From Labilibaculum sp. DW002 (GTDB lineage Bacteria; Bacteroidota; Bacteroidia; Bacteroidales; Marinifilaceae), in NCBI RefSeq assembly GCF_029029525.1, contig NZ_JAKJSC010000001.1, forward strand, positions 2,206,987 through 2,270,986: 64,000 nt of DNA. The letters run 5' to 3'. Shown piece by piece: positions 46,177 to 53,647 of this stretch (positions are counted from its first letter, which is position 1; every line of letters starts with the position of its first letter). The position numbers were made by a program, and so were the translations under genes. Below the pieces are notes generated by a model. It did not search any database and had not been told where the DNA came from. It saw only the letters and a program-made list of their open reading frames with translations.

Positions 46177-46213
46177 AAGGGAGATCTCGTAAAGACATCT
46201 TCTTTTTTATTTT
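46177..46213 (+). terminator. probable terminator after engB
   Basis: GGGAGAT-ctcgtaaagac-ATCTTC with a following TTTTTTATTTT; short, imperfect stem. Confidence 0.5.
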
Positions 46214-46298
46214 AAATAGATTTAGGTTTATCCTTTATAAATAGAATAAATAATTGCCTGAGACAGATTTAAACTCCTGTTTTTGAAGCAATATTTCA

Positions 46299-46306
46299 TA
46301 AATTTG
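46299..46306 (+). promoter_or_regulatory. candidate -7 box for prs
   Basis: TAAATTTG matches TAnnTTTG, 43 bases before the prs ATG at 46350. The nearest TTTG (46282-46285) is only 13 bases upstream, shorter than usual. Confidence 0.4.
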
Positions 46307-46349
46307 CACAGTACAATAGTTATCTGATTTATAAACAAATAATATTTTA

Positions 46350-47282
46350 ATGAATGCCCCAATTAAAATTTTTGCAGGTTCAAAAAGTGAGAAACTAGCT
46401 TCTCAAATTGCCGAAGCTGCCGGACTAGAAGTCGGAAATTCAAGCATCGTTAACTTTAGCGATGGTGAATTCGAAGTTGCTTTCGAGGAAACCGTTCGTG
46501 GATCTCACGTATTTATTGTTCAATCGACTGTTCCTCCTGCTGACAACTTAATGGAACTTTTAATGTTGATTGATGCTGCCAAAAGAGCATCAGCTTATAA
46601 AGTTTGTGCCGTAATGCCTTATTTCGGGTTTGCTCGTCAGGACAGAAAAGACCGTCCCAGAGTTGCTATCGGGGCAAAACTGGTTGCCAACTTATTAATG
46701 GCTGCAGGTGTAGACCGTGTTATGACAATGGATTTACACGCAGATCAAATTCAAGGTTTCTTTGATGTTCCTGTTGACCACCTTTATGGTTCATCAGTCC
46801 TTTTACCTCATGTAAAAGCTTTGAAGCTTGAAAATCTGGTTATTGCTTCTCCTGATATGGGTGGTAGTAAAAGAGCAAATGCATATGCTAAGTATTTAAA
46901 TGCTGGTCTTGCAATTTGTCACAAAAGTAGAGAAAAAGCGAATGTCGTTGGTGAAATGACTGCTATTGGTGATGTTGAAGGAAAGAATGTTGTTATTGTT
47001 GATGACATGATTGACACAGCTGGTACAATTGCAAAAGCTGCCAACATGCTTAAAGCTAAGGGAGCCCTTAGCGTTAGAGCCATTGCATCTCATGCTGTCC
47101 TTTCAGGTCCGGCTAACGAAAGAATTGAAGAATCAGCACTTGAAGAAGTTCTTTTCACTGATTCTATCCAATTGGATGGTGCTTCAACAAAGATTAAAAC
47201 ACTGACAATTGCAGACATTTTCGCAAAAACTATCCTTAATGTTTATAATAACGAGTCAATTAGCTCGAACTTTATTATTTAA
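46350..47282 (+). CDS. prs: Ribose-phosphate pyrophosphokinase
   Basis: A 310-residue PRPP synthetase providing PRPP for nucleotides, histidine, tryptophan and NAD. Motifs include KIFAGSKSEKLASQIAEAAG, FSDGEFEVAFEETVRGSHVF, MPYFGFARQDRKDRPRVAIG (ATP-binding), TMDLHADQIQGFFDVPVDHL, VIASPDMGGSKRANAYAK and the PRPP-binding loop GKNVVIVDDMIDTAGTIAKA. Complete and of normal length. It has its own promoter element; rplY follows after 118 bases. Confidence 0.97.
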   Translation: MNAPIKIFAGSKSEKLASQIAEAAGLEVGNSSIVNFSDGEFEVAFEETVRGSHVFIVQSTVPPADNLMELLMLIDAAKRASAYKVCAVMPYFGFARQDRKDRPRVAIGAKLVANLLMAAGVDRVMTMDLHADQIQGFFDVPVDHLYGSSVLLPHVKALKLENLVIASPDMGGSKRANAYAKYLNAGLAICHKSREKANVVGEMTAIGDVEGKNVVIVDDMIDTAGTIAKAANMLKAKGALSVRAIASHAVLSGPANERIEESALEEVLFTDSIQLDGASTKIKTLTIADIFAKTILNVYNNESISSNFII

Positions 47283-47286
47283 TTGA

Positions 47287-47294
47287 TATATTTG
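47287..47294 (+). promoter_or_regulatory. candidate -7 box for rplY
   Basis: TATATTTG fits TAnnTTTG just after the prs stop, with a leader of about 105 bases before the rplY ATG. That leader has room for autogenous control, but no specific structure was identified. Confidence 0.4.
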
Positions 47295-47400
47295 CGGCGA
47301 ATTTTGGTAAAACTATTTATAATCGTGTGATGGGATATAACTTGAGCCTACTTACCAAGGCGATGAAATTTATATTGAGTAGCATAACAAAAAAAGTACA

Positions 47401-48012
47401 ATGAAAACTTTAGAATTAAAAGGTTCATTAAGAACAGATCTAGGAAAAAAAGCAACTAAAGCTTTGCGTAAAGCAGAATTAGTTCCTTGTGAACTTTACG
47501 GTGCAGGTGAAAACATTCACTTTTCTGTAAACGAAAGAGATCTAAACAAATTACTTTTCACTCCTGAAACTTTCATCGTTAAGTTTGATGTTGAAGGAAA
47601 AGTATTTACTTCAGTAATGAGAGAAGTACAATTTCACTCAGTAACAGACAAGCCACTTCACGTTGATTTCTTCCAGGTAACTGAAGATAAAGCATTCGAA
47701 GTTGAAGTTCCTGTAAAAGTTGAAGGTTTTGCTAAAGGTATTCAAGCTGGTGGTAAATTAGCTATCATCAACAGAAAACTAAAGGTAAAAGCTCTAATGG
47801 CTGATCTTCCAGAAAACTTACTTGTTGAAGTTAGCGATCTTGGTCTTGGTAAGAGTATCCAAGTTGGTGCTTTAGACTTCGAAAACCTGGAGTTATTGAA
47901 TGCAAAGAACGCGGTTGTTGTTCAGGTTAAGCTTACAAGAGCTGCTCGTGCTGCTGCAAATAGCGGTGACGCTGTTGAAGGAGCTGAAGCTGCTGCTCCT
48001 GCTGCAGAGTAA
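47401..48012 (+). CDS. rplY: 50S ribosomal protein L25 (general stress protein CTC type)
   Basis: A 203-residue L25/TL5 protein that binds 5S rRNA. The N-terminal L25 domain (about 1-90) shows LKGSLRTDLGKKATKALRKA, LVPCELYGAGENIHFSVNER and VQFHSVTDKPLHVDFFQV. The C-terminal TL5 beta domain (about 95-180) has KVEGFAKGIQAGGKLAIINR and VEVSDLGLGKSIQVGAL. An Ala-rich acidic tail (ANSGDAVEGAEAAAPAAE) ends it. Codon use is that of a highly expressed gene. Adjacent to prs, as in many bacteria, and followed by a strong terminator. Confidence 0.96.
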   Translation: MKTLELKGSLRTDLGKKATKALRKAELVPCELYGAGENIHFSVNERDLNKLLFTPETFIVKFDVEGKVFTSVMREVQFHSVTDKPLHVDFFQVTEDKAFEVEVPVKVEGFAKGIQAGGKLAIINRKLKVKALMADLPENLLVEVSDLGLGKSIQVGALDFENLELLNAKNAVVVQVKLTRAARAAANSGDAVEGAEAAAPAAE

Positions 48013-48034
48013 TTATTTGCTGCAATTAAAATAT

Positions 48035-48069
48035 AACCTCCCACTTTTCAAAGAGTGGGAGGTTTTTTA
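48035..48069 (+). terminator. rho-independent terminator after rplY
   Basis: AACCTCCCACT-tttcaa-AGAGTGGGAGGTTTTTT, 22 bases after the stop. Confidence 0.9.
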
Positions 48070-48141
48070 ATATCCTCCGTTTCTAAAAAAAAGAGGGAAA
48101 TATTGAAATGAAAGTATTCATGGAAAATGCGATGAATATTT

Positions 48142-48149
48142 TAACTTTG
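48142..48149 (+). promoter_or_regulatory. candidate -7 box for pth and downstream genes
   Basis: TAACTTTG matches TAnnTTTG. It lies only 8 bases before an ATG at 48158, which would make that start effectively leaderless, but leaves a 74-base leader for the ATG at 48224. The -33 is unclear. Confidence 0.4.
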
Positions 48150-48223
48150 ATTTCGATATGATTCAATTTTTAAAAAATATATTTGGGCGGAATAAAACCC
48201 AAGCAAATAAAAATAGTACTGAT

Positions 48224-48793
48224 ATGAAATATTTAATTGTCGGGCTTGGAAATATTGGACCGGAATATTTTCACACTCGCCACAATATTGGGTTCAGAAT
48301 TTTGGATGCTCTTGCCGAAACGGCAAAAATCGAATTCAAAGATGGACGCTATGGCGCCATTGCTGAATACAAATTCAAAGGTCGACAATACATTCTTGTA
48401 AAGCCCAGCACCTACATGAATCTTAGTGGAAAAGCTGTAAACTACTGGTTACAAAAAGAGAATATTCCTATTGAAAATATGATGGTTCTGGTAGACGATT
48501 TAGCCCTTCCATTTGGAACACTTCGTTTGCGACCAAAGGGTAGCGATGCAGGACACAACGGTCTTAAACATATCAACGAAACATTAGGTCATCAAAATTA
48601 TACCCGCCTTCGTTTTGGAATTGGAGCTGATTTTAGCAGAGGCAAACAAATTGACTATGTATTAGGCAAATGGTCAGAAGAAGAGATTGAAAAACTGCCT
48701 GAACTGTACAAAATCTGTATTAATATGATTAAGGGTATTAGTACAATTGGCGTTCAGCGTACAATGACGGCTTACAATACGAAAAAGCAGTAA
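48224..48793 (+). CDS. pth: Peptidyl-tRNA hydrolase
   Basis: A 189-residue Pth that releases peptides from stalled peptidyl-tRNA. [24 protein letters not shown] has the conserved Asn and catalytic His (RHNIGF); [37 protein letters not shown] and [20 protein letters not shown] complete the site. The frame is open to an ATG at 48158 (adding 22 residues, [15 protein letters not shown]...). I prefer 48224 because it gives the canonical start and length and the upstream ATG lies almost inside a -7 box. It leads a run of same-strand genes through lnt. Confidence 0.93.
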   Translation: MKYLIVGLGNIGPEYFHTRHNIGFRILDALAETAKIEFKDGRYGAIAEYKFKGRQYILVKPSTYMNLSGKAVNYWLQKENIPIENMMVLVDDLALPFGTLRLRPKGSDAGHNGLKHINETLGHQNYTRLRFGIGADFSRGKQIDYVLGKWSEEEIEKLPELYKICINMIKGISTIGVQRTMTAYNTKKQ

Positions 48794-48838
48794 ATAATAT
48801 TTACTAGAGCATATAATAATCAATCCAAATAGTAAGCC

Positions 48839-49213
48839 ATGGACAATAAAGTTAGAATTGACAAGTGGATGTGGGCTGTACGTATTTTCAAAACGAGAAG
48901 TATGGCAGCTGAAGCCTGTAAAAAAGGGAAAGTTACAATAGGCGGTGTTACTATAAAACCATCTCGTGAAATAAAAATAAACGATCAGATTGAGGTCAAA
49001 GTTCCTCCAATTACTCGTAGTTATTTGGTAACGGCCATATCCAGCAAACGAATGGGAGCAAAACTTGCAGTCGATTTTGTAAAAGATGTAACTGCTCAGG
49101 ATCAACTTGACCTTTTAGTGGCGACTAAAGTTTATGGATTTGAAGCTCGCGATAGGGGAACTGGTCGCCCTACCAAACTAGACCGAAGATTAATTGATAA
49201 GTTGAAAGAGTAA
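48839..49213 (+). CDS. RNA-binding S4-domain protein (Hsp15-like)
   Basis: A 124-residue S4-domain protein. VRIDKWMWAVRIFKTRSMAA and EACKKGKVTIGGVTIKPSRE are the S4 fold, followed by INDQIEVKVPPITRSYLVTA and a basic C-terminus (ARDRGTGRPTKLDRRLIDKL). This matches the Hsp15 (HslR) family, which binds 50S subunits carrying nascent chains and recycles them. Its position right after pth, another rescue factor, fits a translation-quality role. It starts 45 bases after the pth stop. Confidence 0.9.
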   Translation: MDNKVRIDKWMWAVRIFKTRSMAAEACKKGKVTIGGVTIKPSREIKINDQIEVKVPPITRSYLVTAISSKRMGAKLAVDFVKDVTAQDQLDLLVATKVYGFEARDRGTGRPTKLDRRLIDKLKE

Positions 49214-49254
49214 AAATCTTCAATACTAAGTTTAATTACAGATAATTTCGAAAC

Positions 49255-49794
49255 ATGATTATTGCACAAGAAAAAAGAAAAACCAATTTAGCTGAATACA
49301 TCCTTTATATGTGGCAAGTTGAGGATATCATTAGAGCTTATCAGTTTGACATTACTAAAATTGAAGAGAATATCATCAAACAATTTCAACAACCTGCTGA
49401 GGTTCATGCTGAAATTAAAGAGTGGTACGAAAATTTAATTGAAATGATGAAGATTGAGAAGATCGAAGAAAAAGGTCATCTACAAATCATCAAAAATAAT
49501 ATCAACGAGCTTTACGACTATCATGTTTTTCTACTAACAAAAGGAAAAGATGCTGCCTACAATAACCACTACCAACAAGCTCTTGGAAATATTACTGAAT
49601 TTCGCGAAAAATCGAAAGCTTCTCAAGAAAACAATGACATAGAACTTTGCCTGACAGCTCTTTATGGTATTTTAATGCTTCGTTTGCAGAAAAAAGAAGT
49701 TTCTAAAGATACACTTGCAGCCGTTAGCTCATTTAGCGAAATGATTGCAACACTTACTGCAAAATATAAAGCTTTCGAAGAAGATAAGGACTAA
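49255..49794 (+). CDS. DUF4924 family protein
   Basis: A 179-residue, largely alpha-helical cytoplasmic protein. AQEKRKTNLAEYILYMWQVE and DIIRAYQFDITKIEENIIKQ are the N-terminal signature of the DUF4924 family of Bacteroidota. The rest is helical with a charged, Lys/Glu-rich composition. Function unknown; it has no membrane segment or signal peptide. It is 41 bases after the S4 protein and 22 bases before the EamA transporter, so it belongs to the pth-to-lnt run. Confidence 0.75.
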   Translation: MIIAQEKRKTNLAEYILYMWQVEDIIRAYQFDITKIEENIIKQFQQPAEVHAEIKEWYENLIEMMKIEKIEEKGHLQIIKNNINELYDYHVFLLTKGKDAAYNNHYQQALGNITEFREKSKASQENNDIELCLTALYGILMLRLQKKEVSKDTLAAVSSFSEMIATLTAKYKAFEEDKD

Positions 49795-49816
49795 CTCTAA
49801 ATACATCTTGAAAAAT

Positions 49817-50683
49817 ATGAGTCTAAACAGTAAATACAGTAATTGGCTATTACTACTTGTAGTTTCTTTCATATGGGGAAGCCCATATATTCTAAGAGAA
49901 ATTGCTCTCAAAAGTTTTACTCACAGCCAAGTTGCTGCATTTCAGGTTTTCTTATCATTCATATTATTCTTGCCACTAATCTTCAAGAATTTCAAAAAGC
50001 TAAACAAAGAAAACATTGGACCATTATTGCTTTCAGGTATAGCTGGTAATATCGGTCCATCATTCTTCTTTGCCAAGGCACAAACATTAATCAATTCTTC
50101 ATTAGCAGGTATGTTAAATGCCATGCTACCAAGTATTACTCTACTTCTTGCCATTCTTTTTTTCAAATCTAAAACCAACAAAAAAGTATTTGGAGGAATT
50201 CTTTTAGGTTTAGCAGGAACACTCGTATTGAGTTTCTCAGGGGAATCGCATGGAGCATCTTATTTTTGGGGTGTTTTTTATGTGTTTATGGCCATATTAT
50301 CTGTCGCCATCAGCATCAATATCGTAAGTTTCTCTTTGCCCAAACTTAACGGTACCGAAATTGCCTCTCTTGCCTTTTTGTTCGTAGGACCAATGGCTGC
50401 TTGCTTTTTACTTTTTACCGATTTAAGTGCACCATTAGCATCCGAAACAGTCTCTAAAAGTGCTCTGATGCTTGGTTTGCTAGCAATTTTAACTTTTGGT
50501 GGTGTAATCTTCTACAATCAACTCATCAAAAAATCCTCACATGTATTCGCTGCTTCCATTGCTTATATCATCCCGATTGTGGCTATTTTCTGGGGAATTG
50601 TTATTGGCGGCGATCAAGTTTCAATTGCACAAATTGCATCAATATTAATTATCTTAGTCGGAGTACATCTAACGCACCGATAA
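49817..50683 (+). CDS. EamA/DMT-superfamily transporter
   Basis: A 288-residue inner-membrane protein with about ten transmembrane segments in two EamA repeats. The first is SNWLLLLVVSFIWGSPYILR and the second starts near VFYVFMAILSVAISINIVSF. These carry the conserved WG and glycine-rich helix patterns (KVFGGILLGLAGTLVLSFSG). The family exports metabolites such as amino acids; the substrate is unknown. I use the ATG at 49817; the longer frame from 49745 overlaps the previous gene and adds a charged, non-membrane stretch. The stop is 1 base before the lnt start. Confidence 0.85.
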   Translation: MSLNSKYSNWLLLLVVSFIWGSPYILREIALKSFTHSQVAAFQVFLSFILFLPLIFKNFKKLNKENIGPLLLSGIAGNIGPSFFFAKAQTLINSSLAGMLNAMLPSITLLLAILFFKSKTNKKVFGGILLGLAGTLVLSFSGESHGASYFWGVFYVFMAILSVAISINIVSFSLPKLNGTEIASLAFLFVGPMAACFLLFTDLSAPLASETVSKSALMLGLLAILTFGGVIFYNQLIKKSSHVFAASIAYIIPIVAIFWGIVIGGDQVSIAQIASILIILVGVHLTHR

Positions 50684-50684
50684 A

Positions 50685-52202
50685 GTGAATAAAAACATCC
50701 TCCTTGCCATTTCTTCAGGATTACTATTGGGATTGCCATTTTGCATTCCCTCACTCTTTTTTCTGATCTTTTTTGCATGGATTCCACTTCTTTGGCTCGA
50801 AGAAAAAACAATTAATCATCACAATCCTTACTTATTATTCAATTATACCTTTCTAAGCTTTTTAATTTGGAATACTTTGGCCTATTGGTGGGTTGGCGAG
50901 GCTCAAATAGTAGGCCTACTCTTTATCCTTCTCATCAATTCTCTTTTGCTTGCGCTGATTTTTTGGTTGGTTAGCAGAACGAGAAAATCACTTAGAATAT
51001 CCATTCTATTTCCCTTCCTTATTATTTGGCTTGGATTTGAATATTTTGCCACCTGGTGGGATTTGGCTTGGCCATGGCTCAACCTAGGAAATGCCTTTGC
51101 TTCATCGCCAAAATGGATACAATGGTACGATATTACAGGTACTCGTGGTGGCAGCTTATGGATTATCCTCATCAACTACAGCCTGTTTAAAATCTATCGA
51201 GAATCAACCGGTTTCCAATACTCTCGAATAGTCATTTCAATACTTTTAATTGCATTACCACTTCTTTGGTCATCAATTCGAATGAATAATAATGAAGAAA
51301 GTTTTGGCAGCAAAAGTTTCGCACTTATTCAACCCAATCTTAATCCGTACACGGAAAAATTTGTAGCCGAAAATGAAGAACGATTTTTTGCTGATTTTCT
51401 AAAAACAGCCGATTCGATTTGTTCAGCTCAACATCCCGATTTCTTATTTGGTCCCGAAACTACGATTCTCCAATCTATTGATGAAAGCAATCCAAACCAA
51501 TCTATTTATTACGCACAACTTCTTGATTTAAAAAAGAAATATCCCAATACTAGCATTCTATTAGGCGTACACAGCAATATCGGATCAAAATCTTTCAATT
51601 CAGCTCTATTTCTAACTGATACCACTATTCCTCAGTTTTATCACAAAACAAAATTAGTTCCCTTGTTCGAGAGAGTTCCCTTTGACAAATATCTTCGCTT
51701 TTTAAAAGATTGTTCCATTGAAATTGGTGGTTACAAAGGAACCTATAGCAATGAGAATGATATTGATTATTTCTCATCTGATTCTCTTGCAATAATACCA
51801 GTAGTTTGTTTCGAATCAATATTTGGTGATTATTGTGCACAAAGGGTTCCTACCATAGCTGGATTTCAATGCATGATTACCAATGATGGTTGGTGGAAAT
51901 CTACACCAGGATATCAGCACCATTTCAATTTTAGCCGTATTAGAGCAATCGAAAGTAGACGAGAGTATATTCGGGTAGCAAATAATGGAATTTCTGCTCA
52001 CATTAGTGCAAAAGGCACAATTATTGCTAAAACAAGTTGGTGGAAAAGATCTGTGTTAACTGGCAAAGTAAATTTACTAAAGGAGCATACGTTTTATTCT
52101 CAGCATGGAGATTATATCGGTCGTGTTTGCCTCTTTATTGCAAGTCTTTTATTAATCTTTGTTAAAATTCGTGTTACAACACAATCTAAAACTAAAAGAT
52201 AG
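50685..52202 (+). CDS. lnt: Apolipoprotein N-acyltransferase
   Basis: A 505-residue Lnt, the third enzyme of lipoprotein maturation, transferring an acyl chain to the N-terminal cysteine of apolipoprotein. About six N-terminal transmembrane helices (residues 1-200) precede a periplasmic nitrilase-like domain, with a final TM near 483-500. The catalytic Glu-Lys-Cys triad is visible as FLFGPETTIL, HKTKLVPLFERVPFDK and IPVVCFESIFGDYC. It starts at GTG 50685, one base after the EamA stop, implying translational coupling. Many lipoproteins in this window would depend on it. Confidence 0.92.
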   Translation: MNKNILLAISSGLLLGLPFCIPSLFFLIFFAWIPLLWLEEKTINHHNPYLLFNYTFLSFLIWNTLAYWWVGEAQIVGLLFILLINSLLLALIFWLVSRTRKSLRISILFPFLIIWLGFEYFATWWDLAWPWLNLGNAFASSPKWIQWYDITGTRGGSLWIILINYSLFKIYRESTGFQYSRIVISILLIALPLLWSSIRMNNNEESFGSKSFALIQPNLNPYTEKFVAENEERFFADFLKTADSICSAQHPDFLFGPETTILQSIDESNPNQSIYYAQLLDLKKKYPNTSILLGVHSNIGSKSFNSALFLTDTTIPQFYHKTKLVPLFERVPFDKYLRFLKDCSIEIGGYKGTYSNENDIDYFSSDSLAIIPVVCFESIFGDYCAQRVPTIAGFQCMITNDGWWKSTPGYQHHFNFSRIRAIESRREYIRVANNGISAHISAKGTIIAKTSWWKRSVLTGKVNLLKEHTFYSQHGDYIGRVCLFIASLLLIFVKIRVTTQSKTKR

Positions 52203-52268
52203 AGTTAAATGTTTTACATTTATTTCTAGAATAGTTTTTCTGATTAAAAAATCTAAAAAATAAAATAT

Positions 52269-53315
52269 ATGAGACGATTGATATTTGTTCTAATGAGCAT
52301 TTTCTTATTTGTAGGATCGGCAAATGCCATAACAAAACACAAGAAGATTGAAAAGACATTTAAAGCTGGAGAAAACCTTAGAATAGAATCGAAATACAGT
52401 AAAATTCAAATTAAACATTGGGATAAAAACGAAATTAGATTCGAGGTTTTAATTAGCGTTGAAGGATCGAACGAAGAGAAAACAAAAAAGATGGCTAATA
52501 ATATTACCATCGATTTTACTGAAGGTGAAAAACAGCTGCTTGCTAAAACTGTTCTTGGTGACTTTTTCTCTCTTAAAAAACTGACCAACTCTCTTTTTAA
52601 TAAGGGTAAAATTAAAATCAAATATACAGTGCAAGTTCCATCAAATGTAAATTTGGATATTGTACAGAAAAACGGTGATGTGTTTATGGACAATCACGAT
52701 GCTAATGTAAATCTTGATTTAACCAGTGGCAATTTTACAGCTCAAAACTTAATGGGAGAAAACTCTTTCACCATAACAGGCTGTACTTTTAAAGCCCAAA
52801 AATTAAATGACTCAAAATTAATTGTTGCAAACTCTAAAGTAACAATTGAAAATGCAGAAAAAATATCTGGAGAAAGCCGCGATTCTGAATTCAAAATTCA
52901 AGTAATCGACAACTTAAATATTAAATCGGCCAGAGATAAATTCGATATCAAGGAAATTGAATACTTGTATGGATCGTCAAATTTTTCGAAAATTGAAATT
53001 AGCCAAATGGGTGGCGAAATTGATTACGATCAAAAATTTGGTCACATCAATGTTTTCAACATCAACAACATGTTTTCTTTCATTAAAATAGATTCGAAAC
53101 ATGGCGATGTAGGCCTTAGCTTTATGGAAGGATGCCAAATCGAATACGAAATTAATCACAAATCGGTTAAATTCGATAATGCTGCAGACTTTAAACTTTC
53201 GAACGAACCAACTGCCGATAAAAATACTTTTATTGCCAAAGGTCGTGTTGGAGATAAAAAAGCTTTCTCTAAACTGAATATTAGAGCAAATAATTGCAAA
53301 ATGAGATTGCAGTAA
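52269..53315 (+). CDS. exported protein with beta-strand repeats (DUF4097-like)
   Basis: A 348-residue exported protein: signal peptide MRRLIFVLMSIFLFVGSANA, then short alternating beta-strand repeats such as IESKYSKIQIKHWDKNEIRF, VDLDIV-type strands, GDVFMDNHDANVNLDLTSGN and MGGEIDYDQKFGHINVFNIN. The pattern resembles the DUF4097 adhesin-like beta-helix proteins often linked to anti-sigma factors, though no such partner is next to it. Probably periplasmic or surface attached; no lipobox. It follows lnt by 66 bases and ends with a clear terminator. Function unknown. Confidence 0.65.
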   Translation: MRRLIFVLMSIFLFVGSANAITKHKKIEKTFKAGENLRIESKYSKIQIKHWDKNEIRFEVLISVEGSNEEKTKKMANNITIDFTEGEKQLLAKTVLGDFFSLKKLTNSLFNKGKIKIKYTVQVPSNVNLDIVQKNGDVFMDNHDANVNLDLTSGNFTAQNLMGENSFTITGCTFKAQKLNDSKLIVANSKVTIENAEKISGESRDSEFKIQVIDNLNIKSARDKFDIKEIEYLYGSSNFSKIEISQMGGEIDYDQKFGHINVFNINNMFSFIKIDSKHGDVGLSFMEGCQIEYEINHKSVKFDNAADFKLSNEPTADKNTFIAKGRVGDKKAFSKLNIRANNCKMRLQ

Positions 53316-53354
53316 TGAAATTCTAAATCCCCTTAAAGGGACTTCATAAAAATG

Positions 53355-53388
53355 AAAGACCAATTCCCCGCGGAGTTGGTCTTTTATT
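53355..53388 (+). terminator. rho-independent terminator after the beta-strand-rich exported protein
   Basis: AAAGACCAATTCC-ccgc-GGAGTTGGTCTTTTATTT, 40 bases after the stop at 53315. Confidence 0.85.
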
Positions 53389-53647
53389 TGCACAGTAAAG
53401 TATTGATTTATATAGAAATTCATTGGTCGACAGCCTAAAAATGCCCTTCTCATGCATTAAACCACTTACAACCATGTACTTTTCTTTTACTTCCTACCGA
53501 ACTCACTCAATAATATGGTGATTTTAGTATGCTAAAAGTTTCAGAGTTTATCAATTTCTAATTCCTCTAACTAAACTCCTTAAAAATTCTCGACTTTTTC
53601 ACATTTCGTCATACAACACAAAGCCTTTTTTGATTAAATTTGAAACT
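53389..53647. other. non-coding interval upstream of the HTCS gene
   Basis: AT-rich sequence with no coding signal, no clear TAnnTTTG -7 box and no inverted repeat resembling those in front of the enzyme operon. It must hold the HTCS promoter, but I could not locate it. Confidence 0.3.

Noticed and set aside
49745-49816. Longer N-terminus for the EamA transporter
   Set aside because: It overlaps the DUF4924 gene and adds a charged stretch ahead of the first membrane helix; the ATG at 49817 fits better.
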